From Flavobacterium dankookense (GTDB taxonomy: Bacteria; Bacteroidota; Bacteroidia; Flavobacteriales; Flavobacteriaceae): a stretch of DNA of 64,000 nt. The stretch covers positions 531,308 through 595,307 of the forward strand of contig NZ_SNXR01000012.1 of the NCBI RefSeq assembly GCF_004362665.1. The letters are read 5' to 3'. The position numbers and the translations under genes are program-made. This document shows, in pieces, positions 1 through 8,349 of the stretch (positions are counted from its first letter, which is position 1; the number at the start of each line of letters is the position of its first letter). The notes under the pieces are model-generated. The model searched no databases. It was given only the letters and a program-made list of their open reading frames with translations, and was not told the origin of the DNA.

Positions 1-387
1 ATGTGCATTGGTTTTATATTGCTGGTAATTGAAATGTTGTACTGCAATAAGAATATCATTGGAGTTGCTTTGTGCTGTTTTTAAATTGGTATTTACAACG
101 CTAGGTGCAATCATATTCTGGGCAACTGTACCAACACGCATAGAATAAAGAGAATTATACAAATTATTCCATTCTTTTAAAGTGACATAATTATTGGTAG
201 ATAAACTACCGTTACAAACTTCTATATTAGCAAAACGTACTCCAAATTCTTTAAGATAACCTGTAGTTACTTTAGATTTATTGATGTTACCAAATATATA
301 CTGCATACGATTGGCATAAGCCGTGTTTTGAGCTTGTACATTGTAAAAAGTAGCCAAACACAAAAGAAATAATAAAATTCTTTTCAT
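1..387 (-). CDS. Secreted hypothetical protein, N-terminal part only
   Basis: Reading the minus strand from an ATG at 385-387 gives an open frame that runs off the left edge (129 residues visible). It begins with a clear signal peptide, MKRILLFLLCLATFYNVQAQ, ending in a typical signal peptidase I site. The mature part starts NTAYANRMQYIFGNINKSKV and shows no domain I recognise. The protein is exported, probably to the periplasm or cell surface. A 3' end with a T9SS sorting domain may lie outside the window. It sits just upstream of a lipoprotein gene on the same strand, so a shared transcript is possible. The reading frame and signal peptide are seen directly; the function is unknown. Confidence 0.7.
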   Translation of the reverse strand, partial: MKRILLFLLCLATFYNVQAQNTAYANRMQYIFGNINKSKVTTGYLKEFGVRFANIEVCNGSLSTNNYVTLKEWNNLYNSLYSMRVGTVAQNMIAPSVVNTNLKTAQSNSNDILIAVQHFNYQQYKTNAH

Positions 388-406
388 TTTTTATAGATTT
401 TAAAAG

Positions 407-916
407 TTAGGGTATATATTGTAAGTCAAAACGACCATTAGTAATATTTATATTTTCGCATTCATTTGTTTCAGTAGAAAAATTAAATGTGCCTGAAATT
501 ATAAAGTTAGTTTGGTCAAAATTTGTTATAGTTACCGATCCAGATATAGTGTTAGCAAAGTCATAATAACAACCGTTTCCGTTGTTAATGAATAAAGATT
601 GATTAAATGGTATATTTGTTAAGCTATAACTTGTATTTATAGAAATGCTTTCGCTTATCCTTAAAATTATATTTACATCCATGTCCGAATTATCAATACT
701 TCCACCAATTTGTAAAACACCTCCTTGATATATTGCAGTTTGGTTTGATGTGTTTGATACTACAAAAGGTTCACCATTAATTAAGCACCCAAATGTGTTT
801 GCACCAGTTTGTGTAGCTGGTGGTAGTTGGTCTATAGGGTTTTGTGGTTTGTCATCTTCATTGTTACAACAACTTAAAGTAAAAGTTGTGAGCAAGAGTA
901 GGAATAATTTTTTCAT
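407..916 (-). CDS. Lipoprotein, DUF6252-like
   Basis: 169-residue protein with a lipoprotein signal: MKKLFLLLLTTFTLSCCNNE, with a lipobox-like LSC before the Cys pair and acidic residues after it. In Bacteroidetes this arrangement fits lipoproteins that may be exported to the outer face of the outer membrane. The mature part opens with a low-complexity linker (PQNPIDQLPPATQTG) followed by GANTFGCLINGEPFV, which I associate with the DUF6252 family of small Bacteroidetes lipoproteins. The rest is rich in Asn, Ser and Thr and looks all-beta. No catalytic residues are recognisable. The lipobox is seen directly, the family assignment is from memory, and the role is unknown. Confidence 0.7.
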   Translation of the reverse strand: MKKLFLLLLTTFTLSCCNNEDDKPQNPIDQLPPATQTGANTFGCLINGEPFVVSNTSNQTAIYQGGVLQIGGSIDNSDMDVNIILRISESISINTSYSLTNIPFNQSLFINNGNGCYYDFANTISGSVTITNFDQTNFIISGTFNFSTETNECENINITNGRFDLQYIP

Positions 917-994
917 ATTTTTTGCTTTTTCAAAATTAGTAATCTATTATTATCTAAAAGTAATTTTTTATGTTACATTGGTTTTAATTATGAA

Positions 995-1555
995 CTAACC
1001 TCTTTTCCAACAATCCTCAACGTGATCATTCACCATTCCTGTTGCTTGCATGTGCGCGTAAACTACGGTTGAACCTACAAATTTAAAGCCACGTTTTTTT
1101 AAATCTTTACTTAATGCATCCGAAATTGCAGAAGTTGCTGGAATATCTCGCAATACTTTGGGTTGATTGTCAATTGGTTTTCCGCCTGTAAAACCCCAGA
1201 TATATTTTGAAAAACTACCAAATTCTTCCTGAACTTTCATAAAAGCAATGGCGTTATAAACCGTTCCGCGAACTTTCAATTTATTTCTGATTATACCTTC
1301 GTCTTGAAGTAATTCTTGAATTTTATCTTCGTCGTATTTTACAATTTTTTTATAATCAAAATTGTCAAATGCTTTTCTGAAGTTTTCTCTTTTCTTTAAA
1401 ATGGTATACCAACTTAATCCGGCTTGAAATGTTTCCAAAACTAAAAACTCAAAAATTGTTTCGTCATCATAAACTGGATTTCCCCATTCGTTATCGTGAT
1501 AATCGCGATACAAATCATCTTTTTCACACCAAGCACATCGAACTTTATTTTCCAT
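995..1555 (-). CDS. tag: DNA-3-methyladenine glycosylase I
   Basis: 186 residues, the usual length for Tag. The enzyme removes 3-methyladenine from alkylated DNA as the first step of base excision repair in the cytoplasm. Family hallmarks are visible: RCAWCEKDDLYRDYHDNEWG at the N-terminus holds the first Cys and His of the zinc site, FLVLETFQAGLSW contains the conserved Glu of the base pocket, and the C-terminal AHMQATGMVNDHVEDCW supplies the last His and Cys of the zinc site. Its stop lies 79 bases upstream of the lipoprotein start. The HEPN gene ends 2 bases upstream of the tag start, so the toxin-antitoxin pair and tag are probably co-transcribed. Confidence 0.93.
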   Translation of the reverse strand: MENKVRCAWCEKDDLYRDYHDNEWGNPVYDDETIFEFLVLETFQAGLSWYTILKKRENFRKAFDNFDYKKIVKYDEDKIQELLQDEGIIRNKLKVRGTVYNAIAFMKVQEEFGSFSKYIWGFTGGKPIDNQPKVLRDIPATSAISDALSKDLKKRGFKFVGSTVVYAHMQATGMVNDHVEDCWKRG

Positions 1556-1557
1556 CT

Positions 1558-1899
1558 TTAATCAAAATCCTTAATGATGGTTGTAATATCTTTTTTGAAA
1601 TCAGGAATTGTTTTTAAAATTGTTTCCCAAACAAAATTCAAGTCAACAGAGAAATATTCATGAACAATGAAATTACGCATCGATTTTGCGCCACGCCAAT
1701 TTATTATAGAATACTGTTGCTTTATTTCTTCATCAATATTAGCAACAGCTTCGCCTATAACGATAAAGTTTTTAAGAATTGCATCCTGAATTATCCAGTT
1801 TTTTAGAAATTCTTCTTTAGAAGTCGTTGTAGTTATTTCTTCTAATTTTTCAATAGATTCAAGAATATGTAAAAGAAATATTTTGGAATTATTCTTCAT
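1558..1899 (-). CDS. hepT: HEPN-domain (DUF86/HepT-like) toxin
   Basis: 113-residue all-helical protein of the HepT/DUF86 HEPN group, predicted ribonucleases paired with MNT nucleotidyltransferases. The key motif is visible near residue 90: MRNFIVHEYFSVD, which fits R-x4-H-x-Y. In characterised HepT proteins the Arg and His are the RNase residues, and the Tyr is the site at which the partner adds AMP to silence the toxin. The gene overlaps the upstream MNT gene by 11 bases, so the two are translationally coupled with the antitoxin made first. A chromosomal toxin-antitoxin module is the best reading. The motif and overlap are seen; toxin activity is inferred from the family. Confidence 0.85.
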   Translation of the reverse strand: MKNNSKIFLLHILESIEKLEEITTTTSKEEFLKNWIIQDAILKNFIVIGEAVANIDEEIKQQYSIINWRGAKSMRNFIVHEYFSVDLNFVWETILKTIPDFKKDITTIIKDFD

Positions 1900-2176
1900 A
1901 AATATATTTTACTTCTCTCAAAACTCGTTCTTTAATAAATTTATTCAATCCATTTTCAGAAACTAAATCTACTTTTTTATGAAGCTTTTGTTCCAATTCA
2001 AATTGCAAATCAGAAAGCGTAAATAATCCAATTGGGTTTTGTAATGAAAACAAAATATCAATATCACTCGATGCTGTTTCTTCATTTCGAGCAACAGAAC
2101 CAAACAAACCTATTCGTTTTGGGTGAAAAGGTTTAAGTGTTTCAATGATGATATTTTGTTGACTTTTTGTAAGCAT
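1889..2176 (-). CDS. mntA: MNT-domain nucleotidyltransferase antitoxin
   Basis: 95 residues, a minimal nucleotidyltransferase. The signature GSVARNEETASSDIDILF fits GS-x10-D-x-D of the pol-beta superfamily, with both metal-binding aspartates present, so it should be active. Members paired with HepT transfer AMP to the toxin's Tyr and neutralise it. The gene comes first in the pair, overlaps the HEPN gene by 11 bases and reads MLTKSQQNIIIETLKPFHPK at its start. The motif and gene order are seen; AMP transfer is family knowledge. A stand-alone MNT protein of unrelated role is unlikely given the partner. Confidence 0.87.
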   Translation of the reverse strand: MLTKSQQNIIIETLKPFHPKRIGLFGSVARNEETASSDIDILFSLQNPIGLFTLSDLQFELEQKLHKKVDLVSENGLNKFIKERVLREVKYIYEE

Positions 2177-2189
2177 AATGTAAAAGTAA

Positions 2190-2849
2190 CTATTTTTCCA
2201 ATAAACTATCTTTTGAAATATATTTTTGTATTACATAATGTCCTATATAAATCATTGGCGTCATCAAAACGGCTATAACTAATTTAACCGTATAACCTGT
2301 CAATCCAGAGATAACATAGGTTTTAAAATCCATAATCCCAGGCAGATAAAAGGCAATTCCCAACACGATAAAACTGTCAAAAAACTGCGAAATTACCGTC
2401 GAACCAGTACTTCGAAGCCAAATCATTCTGTTTCCTGTTCGTTTTTTTACAAAATGAAAAATCGTAACATCGATTAATTGAGATACTAAAAACGCTGCAA
2501 TACTTCCAACAATAATCAACTGACTTTGCCCAAAAACCGATTTGAATTGCTCACTCGTTACCGAACTAATTCCAGTTGAAGGAATTTGAATGGCAAAATA
2601 CAACACGAAAAAAGTGTAAGCAATCAATCCAGCTGTGATGAGCGATAATCGTTTCACTCCTTTTTCGCCAAAATATTCATTGATTAAATCGGTTGTAACA
2701 AAAACAATTGGCCAAGGCAAAATTCCAATACTCATCGGAACGCCAAAAACATCAATTAGTTTTCCGCCAGTAAGTTCAGCAACAATAGCATTGGTGATGA
2801 AAATACCAGCTAGTATAATATAAACGGTGTCTTTTCTAGTCTTAAACAT
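2190..2849 (-). CDS. yhhQ: Queuosine precursor transporter, YhhQ/VUT family
   Basis: 219-residue integral membrane protein with about six hydrophobic segments. It begins MFKTRKDTVYIILAGIFITN, then AELTGGKLIDVFG and PWPIVFVTTDLINEYFGEKG, the conserved core of the DUF165/VUT (YhhQ) family. Characterised members import queuosine precursors (preQ0/preQ1) across the inner membrane. That fits with queG, the last enzyme of queuosine synthesis, being present at 46422-47348, although the two loci are far apart. The gene ends 13 bases before the MNT antitoxin, so read-through into the toxin-antitoxin-tag group is possible. Substrate choice is inferred from the family. Confidence 0.85.
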   Translation of the reverse strand: MFKTRKDTVYIILAGIFITNAIVAELTGGKLIDVFGVPMSIGILPWPIVFVTTDLINEYFGEKGVKRLSLITAGLIAYTFFVLYFAIQIPSTGISSVTSEQFKSVFGQSQLIIVGSIAAFLVSQLIDVTIFHFVKKRTGNRMIWLRSTGSTVISQFFDSFIVLGIAFYLPGIMDFKTYVISGLTGYTVKLVIAVLMTPMIYIGHYVIQKYISKDSLLEK

Positions 2850-2916
2850 GAAAATAGATTTTCTGATTTCTCAAATTTATGTAATTCAGAGGAATAAATA
2901 CCAAACGAATTTTCAT

Positions 2917-2924
2917 TACTTTTG
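2917..2924 (+). promoter_or_regulatory. Candidate -7 box for the M3 peptidase gene
   Basis: TACTTTTG matches the Bacteroidetes -7 consensus TAnnTTTG and lies 18 bases before the ATG at 2943. I see no good TTG element 17-23 bases upstream, so this is weak support for a promoter. Confidence 0.35.
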
Positions 2925-2942
2925 AAGAAACGCAAACTAATT

Positions 2943-5057
2943 ATGAAAAAAATAATTTTAACGATTCTTATGAATGCTCCAATCTTAGTTGCCAATGGGC
3001 AAGAGTCTAATAACCCTTTATTGAAAAACTGGACTGGACCTTATGGTGGTGTTCCTGCTTTCAATGAATACAAAATAAACGATTTAAAACCTGCTATTGA
3101 AGTCGCTATTCAGGAAAAGCTAAACGAAATTAACGCTATCGCTACTAATCCAAAACCTGCAACTTTTGAAAATACAATCGTAGCAATGGAAAAAGCGGGT
3201 AAAAAACTAACCCAAACCTATGCTGCTTTCGGGATTTTTAGTTCCAATATGAGTAGTCCTGAATTTGAACCAATAGAAGCCGAAATCACACCAAAATTCT
3301 CTGAATTAAACAATAAAATTTATCAAAACGCAAAGCTATTTCAAAGAATTGCTTCCATTTACAACGCTAAAGAAAAAGATAAACTAACCGCAGAATAACA
3401 ACGTTTGGTTTGGAATTATTATTCCAATTTCGTTCGCGAAGGTGCAAAAGCCGATGCTAATAGCAAAAAAAGAATTGGTGAAATCAATCAGCAATTAGCT
3501 GGATTATTTACAAAATTTAGCCAAAATCAATTGGCTGATGAAAGCAATTATTATTTAGAACTCAAAACAGAAGCCGATTTTGATGGACTGCCTATTGAAC
3601 TAAAAAATGCTGCCATTGCTGATGCTAAAGAGAGAAAGTTAAACGTTCTTGGTTGCATTGCCAACACACGTTCGTCAATTGAACCGTTTTTGACTTTTTC
3701 AAATAACAGAAGTTTAAGAGAAAAAGCATTTCAAATCTTTACCAATCGTGGCGATAACGAGAATGCGAACAACAACAACGAAATACTCGTTCAAATCTTA
3801 AAACTCCGTGCCGAAAAAGCAAAACTACTTGGTTTCAAAACCTTTGCCGATTGGAGTTTGTCAAATACTATGGCAAAATCACCACAAAGAACACTAGATT
3901 TAATGGAATCCGTTTGGAAACCAGCCGTTGATAAAGTAGCCATTGATGTAGCCGAAATGCAAAAAATTGTCGATGCCGAAGGCGGAAATTTCAAAATATC
4001 TCCTTGGGATTATCGCTATTATGCCGAAAAAGTTCGTAAAGCAAAATACGATTTAGACCAAAACGACGTAAAACCCTATCTTCAATTAGAAAAATTACGC
4101 GAAGGAATGTTTTGGGTAGCAGGCGAAATTTTTAATCTAAACTTCAAGCAAGTATTCAATGTTCCAGTCTATCACCAAGACGTTCGCGTTTGGGAAGTGA
4201 CTAACAAACAAACTGGTAAAACTGTTGGTGTTTGGTATTTTGATCCTTATGCTCGAAAAGGGAAACGCTCAGGTGCATGGATGAACGCTTTGCGCGAACA
4301 AAGTAGAGTAGATGGCGAAGTGCTAACCATCGTAACCAACAACTGCAATTTCATTAAAGGAAATGAAGGCGAACCAATCTTAATTTCTTGGGATGATGCC
4401 ACGACACTTTTCCATGAATTTGGGCACGCGCTACACGGATTATGTTCAGATGTAACCTATCCTAGTCTTTCAGGAACCAATACACCAAGAGATTATGTAG
4501 AATTTCCATCCCAAATTTTAGAACGTTGGTTAGCAACTCCCGAAGTCTTGAATAAGTTTGCTCTACATTACCAAACAAACGAACCAATGCCACTGTCACT
4601 AGTAGATCGTTTAGAAAAAGCAGCTACTTTCAACGAAGGATTTTCAACCATCGAGACCATTTCAAGTGCTTTAGTTGATATGAAATTACATTTACTAGAA
4701 AATCCAAACATTAATCCAAAACAATTCGAAAAAGAAACCTTAGATAAGTTAAACATGCCATCACAGATTGTAATGCGTCACAGAATTCCTCAGTTTGGTC
4801 ATATCTTTTCAGATGATGCCTATGCTGCTGGATATTATGGTTATCTATGGGCAGATGTTATTAGTGCAGATGCAACCGAAGCCTTTACCGAAGCCAAAGG
4901 TGGTTTGTATGACAAAGAAGTGGCAAAACGTTTATTAGAAAATGTTTTCAGTATCGGAAACACTATCGATCCCGAAATCGCCTATAAAAAATTCCGTGGA
5001 AGAGAAGCCAAAACCGATGCGTTGATGCGAGCAAGAAACTTCCCTATTGCAAAGTAA
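2943..5057 (+). pseudogene. M3-family oligopeptidase (Dcp-like), interrupted by an in-frame TAA
   Basis: A 705-codon frame for a zinc metallopeptidase of the M3 family (peptidyl-dipeptidase Dcp/oligopeptidase), with an N-terminal signal peptide (MKKIILTILMNAPILVANGQ) that points to the periplasm. Codon 152 (3396-3398) is TAA, preceded by KDKLTAE and followed in the same frame by QRLVWNYYSNF; the family normally reads an unbroken EQQRLVW here. One C-to-T change (CAA to TAA) explains it. Everything downstream is intact, including the zinc site HEFGH at combined residues 491-495 and a normal C-terminus, and it shows no other decay. It is therefore a very recent nonsense mutation or a base-call error. 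A restart at TTG 3405 would give a 550-residue protein without signal peptide. I chose ATG 2943 over the upstream TTG 2922 because the signal peptide starts there. Confidence 0.85.
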
Positions 5058-5091
5058 AAAATGGTTTAAAAAATGCCTTATGCTTGTTTTT

Positions 5092-5152
5092 AGCCCCGAT
5101 GGAAGCGGCATCCTTTTTCTTTTTAGAAAAAGATATAGCGAACAGCGGGAAG
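5092..5152. repeat. REP-like intergenic palindromic element
   Basis: Starts AGCCCCGATGGAAGCGGCAT and ends near ATAGCGAACAGCGGGAAG. The ends pair (CCCG with CGGG), and the interior has a second hairpin (CTTTTTC ... GAAAAAG type). I recall very similar AGCCCCGAT...GCGGGA elements scattered at gene ends in many Flavobacterium genomes. It lies 35 bases after the M3 peptidase stop. The pairing is seen; the copy number elsewhere is from memory and was not checked. Confidence 0.5.
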
Positions 5153-5196
5153 AAATGTTTTAAAAAAGCAGAAGCGTGTTGCTCCTTAAAATAAAA

Positions 5197-5224
5197 AACC
5201 TCGTTTCAATAAAGAAACGAGGTT
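5197..5224 (-). terminator. Terminator of tsf (bidirectional shape)
   Basis: Perfect 11-bp stem (AACCTCGTTTC, 5197-5207, with 5214-5224) and a 6-base loop. On the minus strand it is followed by a U-rich run (from ATAAAAAA at 5191-5198), as expected for the end of the tsf transcript, which stops at 5248. Confidence 0.85.
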
Positions 5225-5247
5225 ATTATCTAAAATTTGATATTGTA

Positions 5248-6210
5248 TTATCCTAAAGTAACACGTTTGAAACCTGTGATTTCTACATTAAATCCTTTAA
5301 CATAATCACCAACTTTTTTACTGTCATCTTTGATGAAGTTTTGGTCTAATAATGCTTTTTCTTGGTCTAAAGTAGTGTTGTCAGAGATGAAACGTTGTAT
5401 TTTTCCTGGAATAATTTTATCCCAAATTTGCTCTGGTTTACCTTCAGCTTTTAATTCAGCTTTAGCATCTTCTTCTGCTTGCTTGATAACTTCTGGAGTT
5501 AATTGAGAGAAAGAAATATATTTAGGAACATTTTTCAAAGTTTTACCTAAACGTTTTGCCTCTTCATTATCTTTTTCGATTACAGCAATACGAGCAGCAA
5601 GTTCAGATTCAACAAAAGCAGGATCAAAATCCTTATAAGATAATGTATCAGCTCCCATTGAAGCCACTTGCATAGAGATGTCTTTAGTCAATGTCTCAGC
5701 ATTGTCAACTCTAGCAGAAACTGCTGTTAAAGCTGCGATTTTATTAACGTGAACATAAGATCCAACAAATGCACCTTCTAAAATTTCAAAACCACCGATT
5801 TCGATTTTTTCACCGATAACACCAGTTTGTTCGATTAATTTTTCAGCAACAGTAATTCCGTTGAAATCTGATGCTAAAAAGTCTTCTTTAGAAGAGAAGT
5901 TGATTGCTTTTTCAACTAAATTTTTAGCTAAAGTTACAAAAGCTTCGTTTTTACCTACGAAATCTGTTTCACAGTTTAAAGTGATAATTGCTCCTCTAGT
6001 GTTGTCTGCATTGATAAAAGAAACAGCTGCACCTTCAGAAGAATCACGGTCAGAACGATTAGCAGCAACTTTTTGTCCTTTTTCTCTAAGGATTTGTATT
6101 GCTTTATCGAAATCGCCTTCAGCTTCAACTAAAGCTTTTTTACAGTCCATCATTCCGGCACCTGTAGATTGTCTTAATTTATTTACGTCTGCAGCAGTAA
6201 TTGTTGCCAT
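5248..6210 (-). CDS. tsf: Elongation factor Ts
   Basis: 320 residues. EF-Ts is the cytoplasmic nucleotide exchange factor that releases GDP from EF-Tu. The N-terminal UBA-like module reads ITAADVNKLRQSTGAGMMDC, followed by KKALVEAEGDFDKAIQILRE. The TDFVGKNEAF signature, which contacts EF-Tu, lies near residue 80. The C-terminal dimerisation region is longer than in E. coli, as is usual for Bacteroidetes. The gene follows rpsB after 117 bases on the same strand, the classic rpsB-tsf pairing, but that gap holds a palindromic repeat. A strong terminator closes the unit. Confidence 0.97.
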   Translation of the reverse strand: MATITAADVNKLRQSTGAGMMDCKKALVEAEGDFDKAIQILREKGQKVAANRSDRDSSEGAAVSFINADNTRGAIITLNCETDFVGKNEAFVTLAKNLVEKAINFSSKEDFLASDFNGITVAEKLIEQTGVIGEKIEIGGFEILEGAFVGSYVHVNKIAALTAVSARVDNAETLTKDISMQVASMGADTLSYKDFDPAFVESELAARIAVIEKDNEEAKRLGKTLKNVPKYISFSQLTPEVIKQAEEDAKAELKAEGKPEQIWDKIIPGKIQRFISDNTTLDQEKALLDQNFIKDDSKKVGDYVKGFNVEITGFKRVTLG

Positions 6211-6251
6211 TTTGTTTTTTATTTTAAGATTAATAAAATTCTTTTAAAAAA

Positions 6252-6319
6252 AATTACGAATTGCAAACTTAAAATTACGAGTATAATAATTCGTAATTCT
6301 TAATTCATAATTCGTAATT
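6252..6319. repeat. Palindromic element between rpsB and tsf
   Basis: Two 29-base arms (6252-6280 and 6291-6319) are inverted copies with about 23 of 29 positions matching, separated by 10 bases. Each arm begins and ends with the word AATTACG and is built of roughly four 7-bp words. This architecture resembles the arms of the four-helix-bundle element at 45999-46436, though the word differs. It lies in a transcribed gap and would fold into a long hairpin in the mRNA. Confidence 0.6.
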
Positions 6320-6327
6320 ATTGGTTT

Positions 6328-7140
6328 TTATTCTTCAGATTTTGTTTCTGTAGCTTCCACTTCAGGAGCAGCTTCAACAGCTGGTGCTTCAACAGCAGCA
6401 GTAACTTCTTCTACCGCTTCTACTTCTGGAGCATCAACTTCTTTGTCAGAAGTTCTGTTAGCTAATCCGTCTTTCACAGCGTCAGTAACTAATGATAAAA
6501 TTTTATCAATTGATTTAGAAGCATCATCATTGGCTGGAATAACGTAATCTACTTCACGTGGATCAGAGTTAGTATCAACCATTGCGAAAACTGGAATGTT
6601 TAATTTTTGTGCTTCTTTAACTGCGATGTGTTCCGCTTTGATATCTACTACAAATAATGCAGCAGGTAATCTTGACATATCAGCGATAGAACCTAAGTTC
6701 TTCTCTAATTTTGCACGAAGACGATCAACTTGTAATCTTTCTTTTTTAGAAAGCGTGTTGAAAGTTCCATCTTTCTTCATTTTATCAATAGAAGCCATTT
6801 TTTTAACCGCTTTTCTAATAGTAACGAAGTTAGTTAACATACCACCTGGCCATCTTTCAGTGATGTAAGGCATGTTACATGCTGCAGCTTTTTCAGCTAC
6901 AATGTCTTTAGCTTGTTTTTTGGTAGCTACGAAAAGTACTTTTCTACCTGATGCTGCAATTTTTTTCAAAGCTTCATTAGCTTCTTCAATTTTTGCAGCT
7001 GTTTTATATAGATTAATGATATGAATACCATTTCTTTCCATATAAATGTATGGAGCCATGTTTGGATCCCATTTACGAGTCATGTGTCCAAAGTGAACAC
7101 CTGCTTCTAATAAATCTTTAACTTCAATTTTGTTTGCCAT
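6328..7140 (-). CDS. rpsB: 30S ribosomal protein S2
   Basis: 270 residues. S2 is part of the 30S subunit near the S1 docking site. The start MANKIEVKDLLEAGVHFGHM followed by TRKWDPNMAPYIYMERNGIH is diagnostic. The body to about residue 228 is canonical; the last ~40 residues are an acidic Ala/Val/Glu-rich tail (APEVEAVEEVTAAVEAPAVE) that E. coli S2 lacks. The gene follows rpsI after a 185-base gap and precedes tsf. No clear TAnnTTTG promoter was found in that gap, so read-through from the rplM promoter is likely. Confidence 0.97.
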   Translation of the reverse strand: MANKIEVKDLLEAGVHFGHMTRKWDPNMAPYIYMERNGIHIINLYKTAAKIEEANEALKKIAASGRKVLFVATKKQAKDIVAEKAAACNMPYITERWPGGMLTNFVTIRKAVKKMASIDKMKKDGTFNTLSKKERLQVDRLRAKLEKNLGSIADMSRLPAALFVVDIKAEHIAVKEAQKLNIPVFAMVDTNSDPREVDYVIPANDDASKSIDKILSLVTDAVKDGLANRTSDKEVDAPEVEAVEEVTAAVEAPAVEAAPEVEATETKSEE

Positions 7141-7325
7141 TGTGTAATAGTTTACGTTCCGTTGATTAGCAATGCGTCACCTTTTTCGCTTAATAAATTA
7201 AGACTTTGTACTGCATTTCGATGCTAAACTAATTCCCTTTTAAAAGGAATATCGACAACTTTGTTTTAAATTCTATTTTAATTGTAAAAAAGGTTTGAAA
7301 AAAATATTCTGATATAAATCGAATA

Positions 7326-7712
7326 TTAACGTTTCGAGAATTGGAATCTCTTTCTCGCTTTTTTCTGACCGAATTTTTTACGTTCTACCATTCTTGGATC
7401 TCTTGTTAATAATCCTTCTGGTTTTAAGATAGCTCTGTTTTCAGCTTCCACTTCACACATTGCTCTTGCAATAGCCATTCTCACAGCTTCTGCTTGACCT
7501 GTTGAACCACCACCATAAACATTTACTTTTACATCAAAGTTTGTAGCATTGTCTGTCATAGACATTGGCTGCATCACTTTGTACTGTAAAGTAGCTGTTG
7601 GAAAGTAAGTTGCAAATTCTCTTTTGTTTACAGTGATTTTCCCTGTACCTTCAGTAACATAAACACGTGCAACAGCACATTTTCTTCTACCGATTTTGTG
7701 AATAACTCCCAT
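7326..7712 (-). CDS. rpsI: 30S ribosomal protein S9
   Basis: 128 residues, the usual size. It starts MGVIHKIGRRKCAVARVYVT, contains the GGGSTGQAEAVRMAIARAM core and ends in the basic tail KKFGQKKARKRFQFSKR, whose final Lys-Arg reaches the P-site tRNA anticodon loop. Its start codon shares one base with the rplM stop at 7712, so translation is tightly coupled to L13, the conserved rplM-rpsI pair. Confidence 0.98.
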   Translation of the reverse strand: MGVIHKIGRRKCAVARVYVTEGTGKITVNKREFATYFPTATLQYKVMQPMSMTDNATNFDVKVNVYGGGSTGQAEAVRMAIARAMCEVEAENRAILKPEGLLTRDPRMVERKKFGQKKARKRFQFSKR

Positions 7713-8167
7713 TACTTTAAGTCGTTTAGGTTAACTGTTTTAGGCTTTTGTGCACCATATTTGTGCTCAGTACCTACAACAACATTTAAATTTCTGAAAA
7801 GTTCTGCTCCTAATTTGTTTTTAGGCAACATACCTTTCACTGCCTTTTCAACAAGTGCAGCAGGGTTTTTTGATTGCAAAACCTTTGCAGTCAAACTTCT
7901 TTGTCCTCCTGGATAACCTGTGTGACGAATGTAAGTCTTGTCGTCAAGTTTGTTACCCGTAAGGTTGATTTTGTCTGCGTTGATAACAATTACGTTATCT
8001 CCACAGTCGACGTGAGGTGTGTAACTTGGTTTGTATTTACCTCTAAGAATCATAGCGACCTTTGAAGCAAAACGACCTAAGTTATGACCATCAGCATCTA
8101 CAATGATCCACTCTTTTGTAACAGTGGCTTTGCTTGCAGATTGTGTCTTGTAGCTTAATGCGTCCAT
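7712..8167 (-). CDS. rplM: 50S ribosomal protein L13
   Basis: 151 residues. L13 binds 23S rRNA early in 50S assembly. Typical segments are WIIVDADGHNLGRFASKVAM, SYTPHVDCGDNVIVINADKI, YIRHTGYPGG and AVKGMLPKNKLG. It is the first gene of the rplM-rpsI(-rpsB-tsf) unit, preceded by a near-ideal promoter at 8211-8241. The stop overlaps the rpsI start by one base. Confidence 0.98.
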   Translation of the reverse strand: MDALSYKTQSASKATVTKEWIIVDADGHNLGRFASKVAMILRGKYKPSYTPHVDCGDNVIVINADKINLTGNKLDDKTYIRHTGYPGGQRSLTAKVLQSKNPAALVEKAVKGMLPKNKLGAELFRNLNVVVGTEHKYGAQKPKTVNLNDLK

Positions 8168-8210
8168 AATAATATTTTAATTAAACATTCCATTCCTAAT
8201 TAAAGGAGTG

Positions 8211-8241
8211 CAAAAGTACAAATAAATATCATATATGCAAA
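8211..8241 (-). promoter_or_regulatory. Promoter of the rplM ribosomal protein operon
   Basis: On the minus strand: TTTG (8241-8238), 19-base spacer, TACTTTTG (8218-8211). This matches the Bacteroidetes sigma-A pattern TTTG-N19-TAnnTTTG exactly. Transcription should begin near 8205, leaving a leader of roughly 40 bases before the rplM ATG at 8167. Confidence 0.8.
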
Positions 8242-8349
8242 CAGTCATAAAAAAATTCTTTTAATTGCTTTTCAACGATTTAGCGAATAAGAATAAATAT
8301 AACTTTTCTATAAAATATTTTGCTATTTTTACACATTAACATTGATCAA

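Noticed and set aside
3396..3398. Programmed recoding of TAA in the M3 peptidase gene
   Set aside because: TAA is not the selenocysteine or usual pyrrolysine codon, there is no downstream recoding structure apparent, and relatives are expected to have Gln.
8168..8205. L13-type autoregulatory leader RNA
   Set aside because: The leader is only about 40 bases, and I see no structure convincing enough to claim; a covariance search would be needed.
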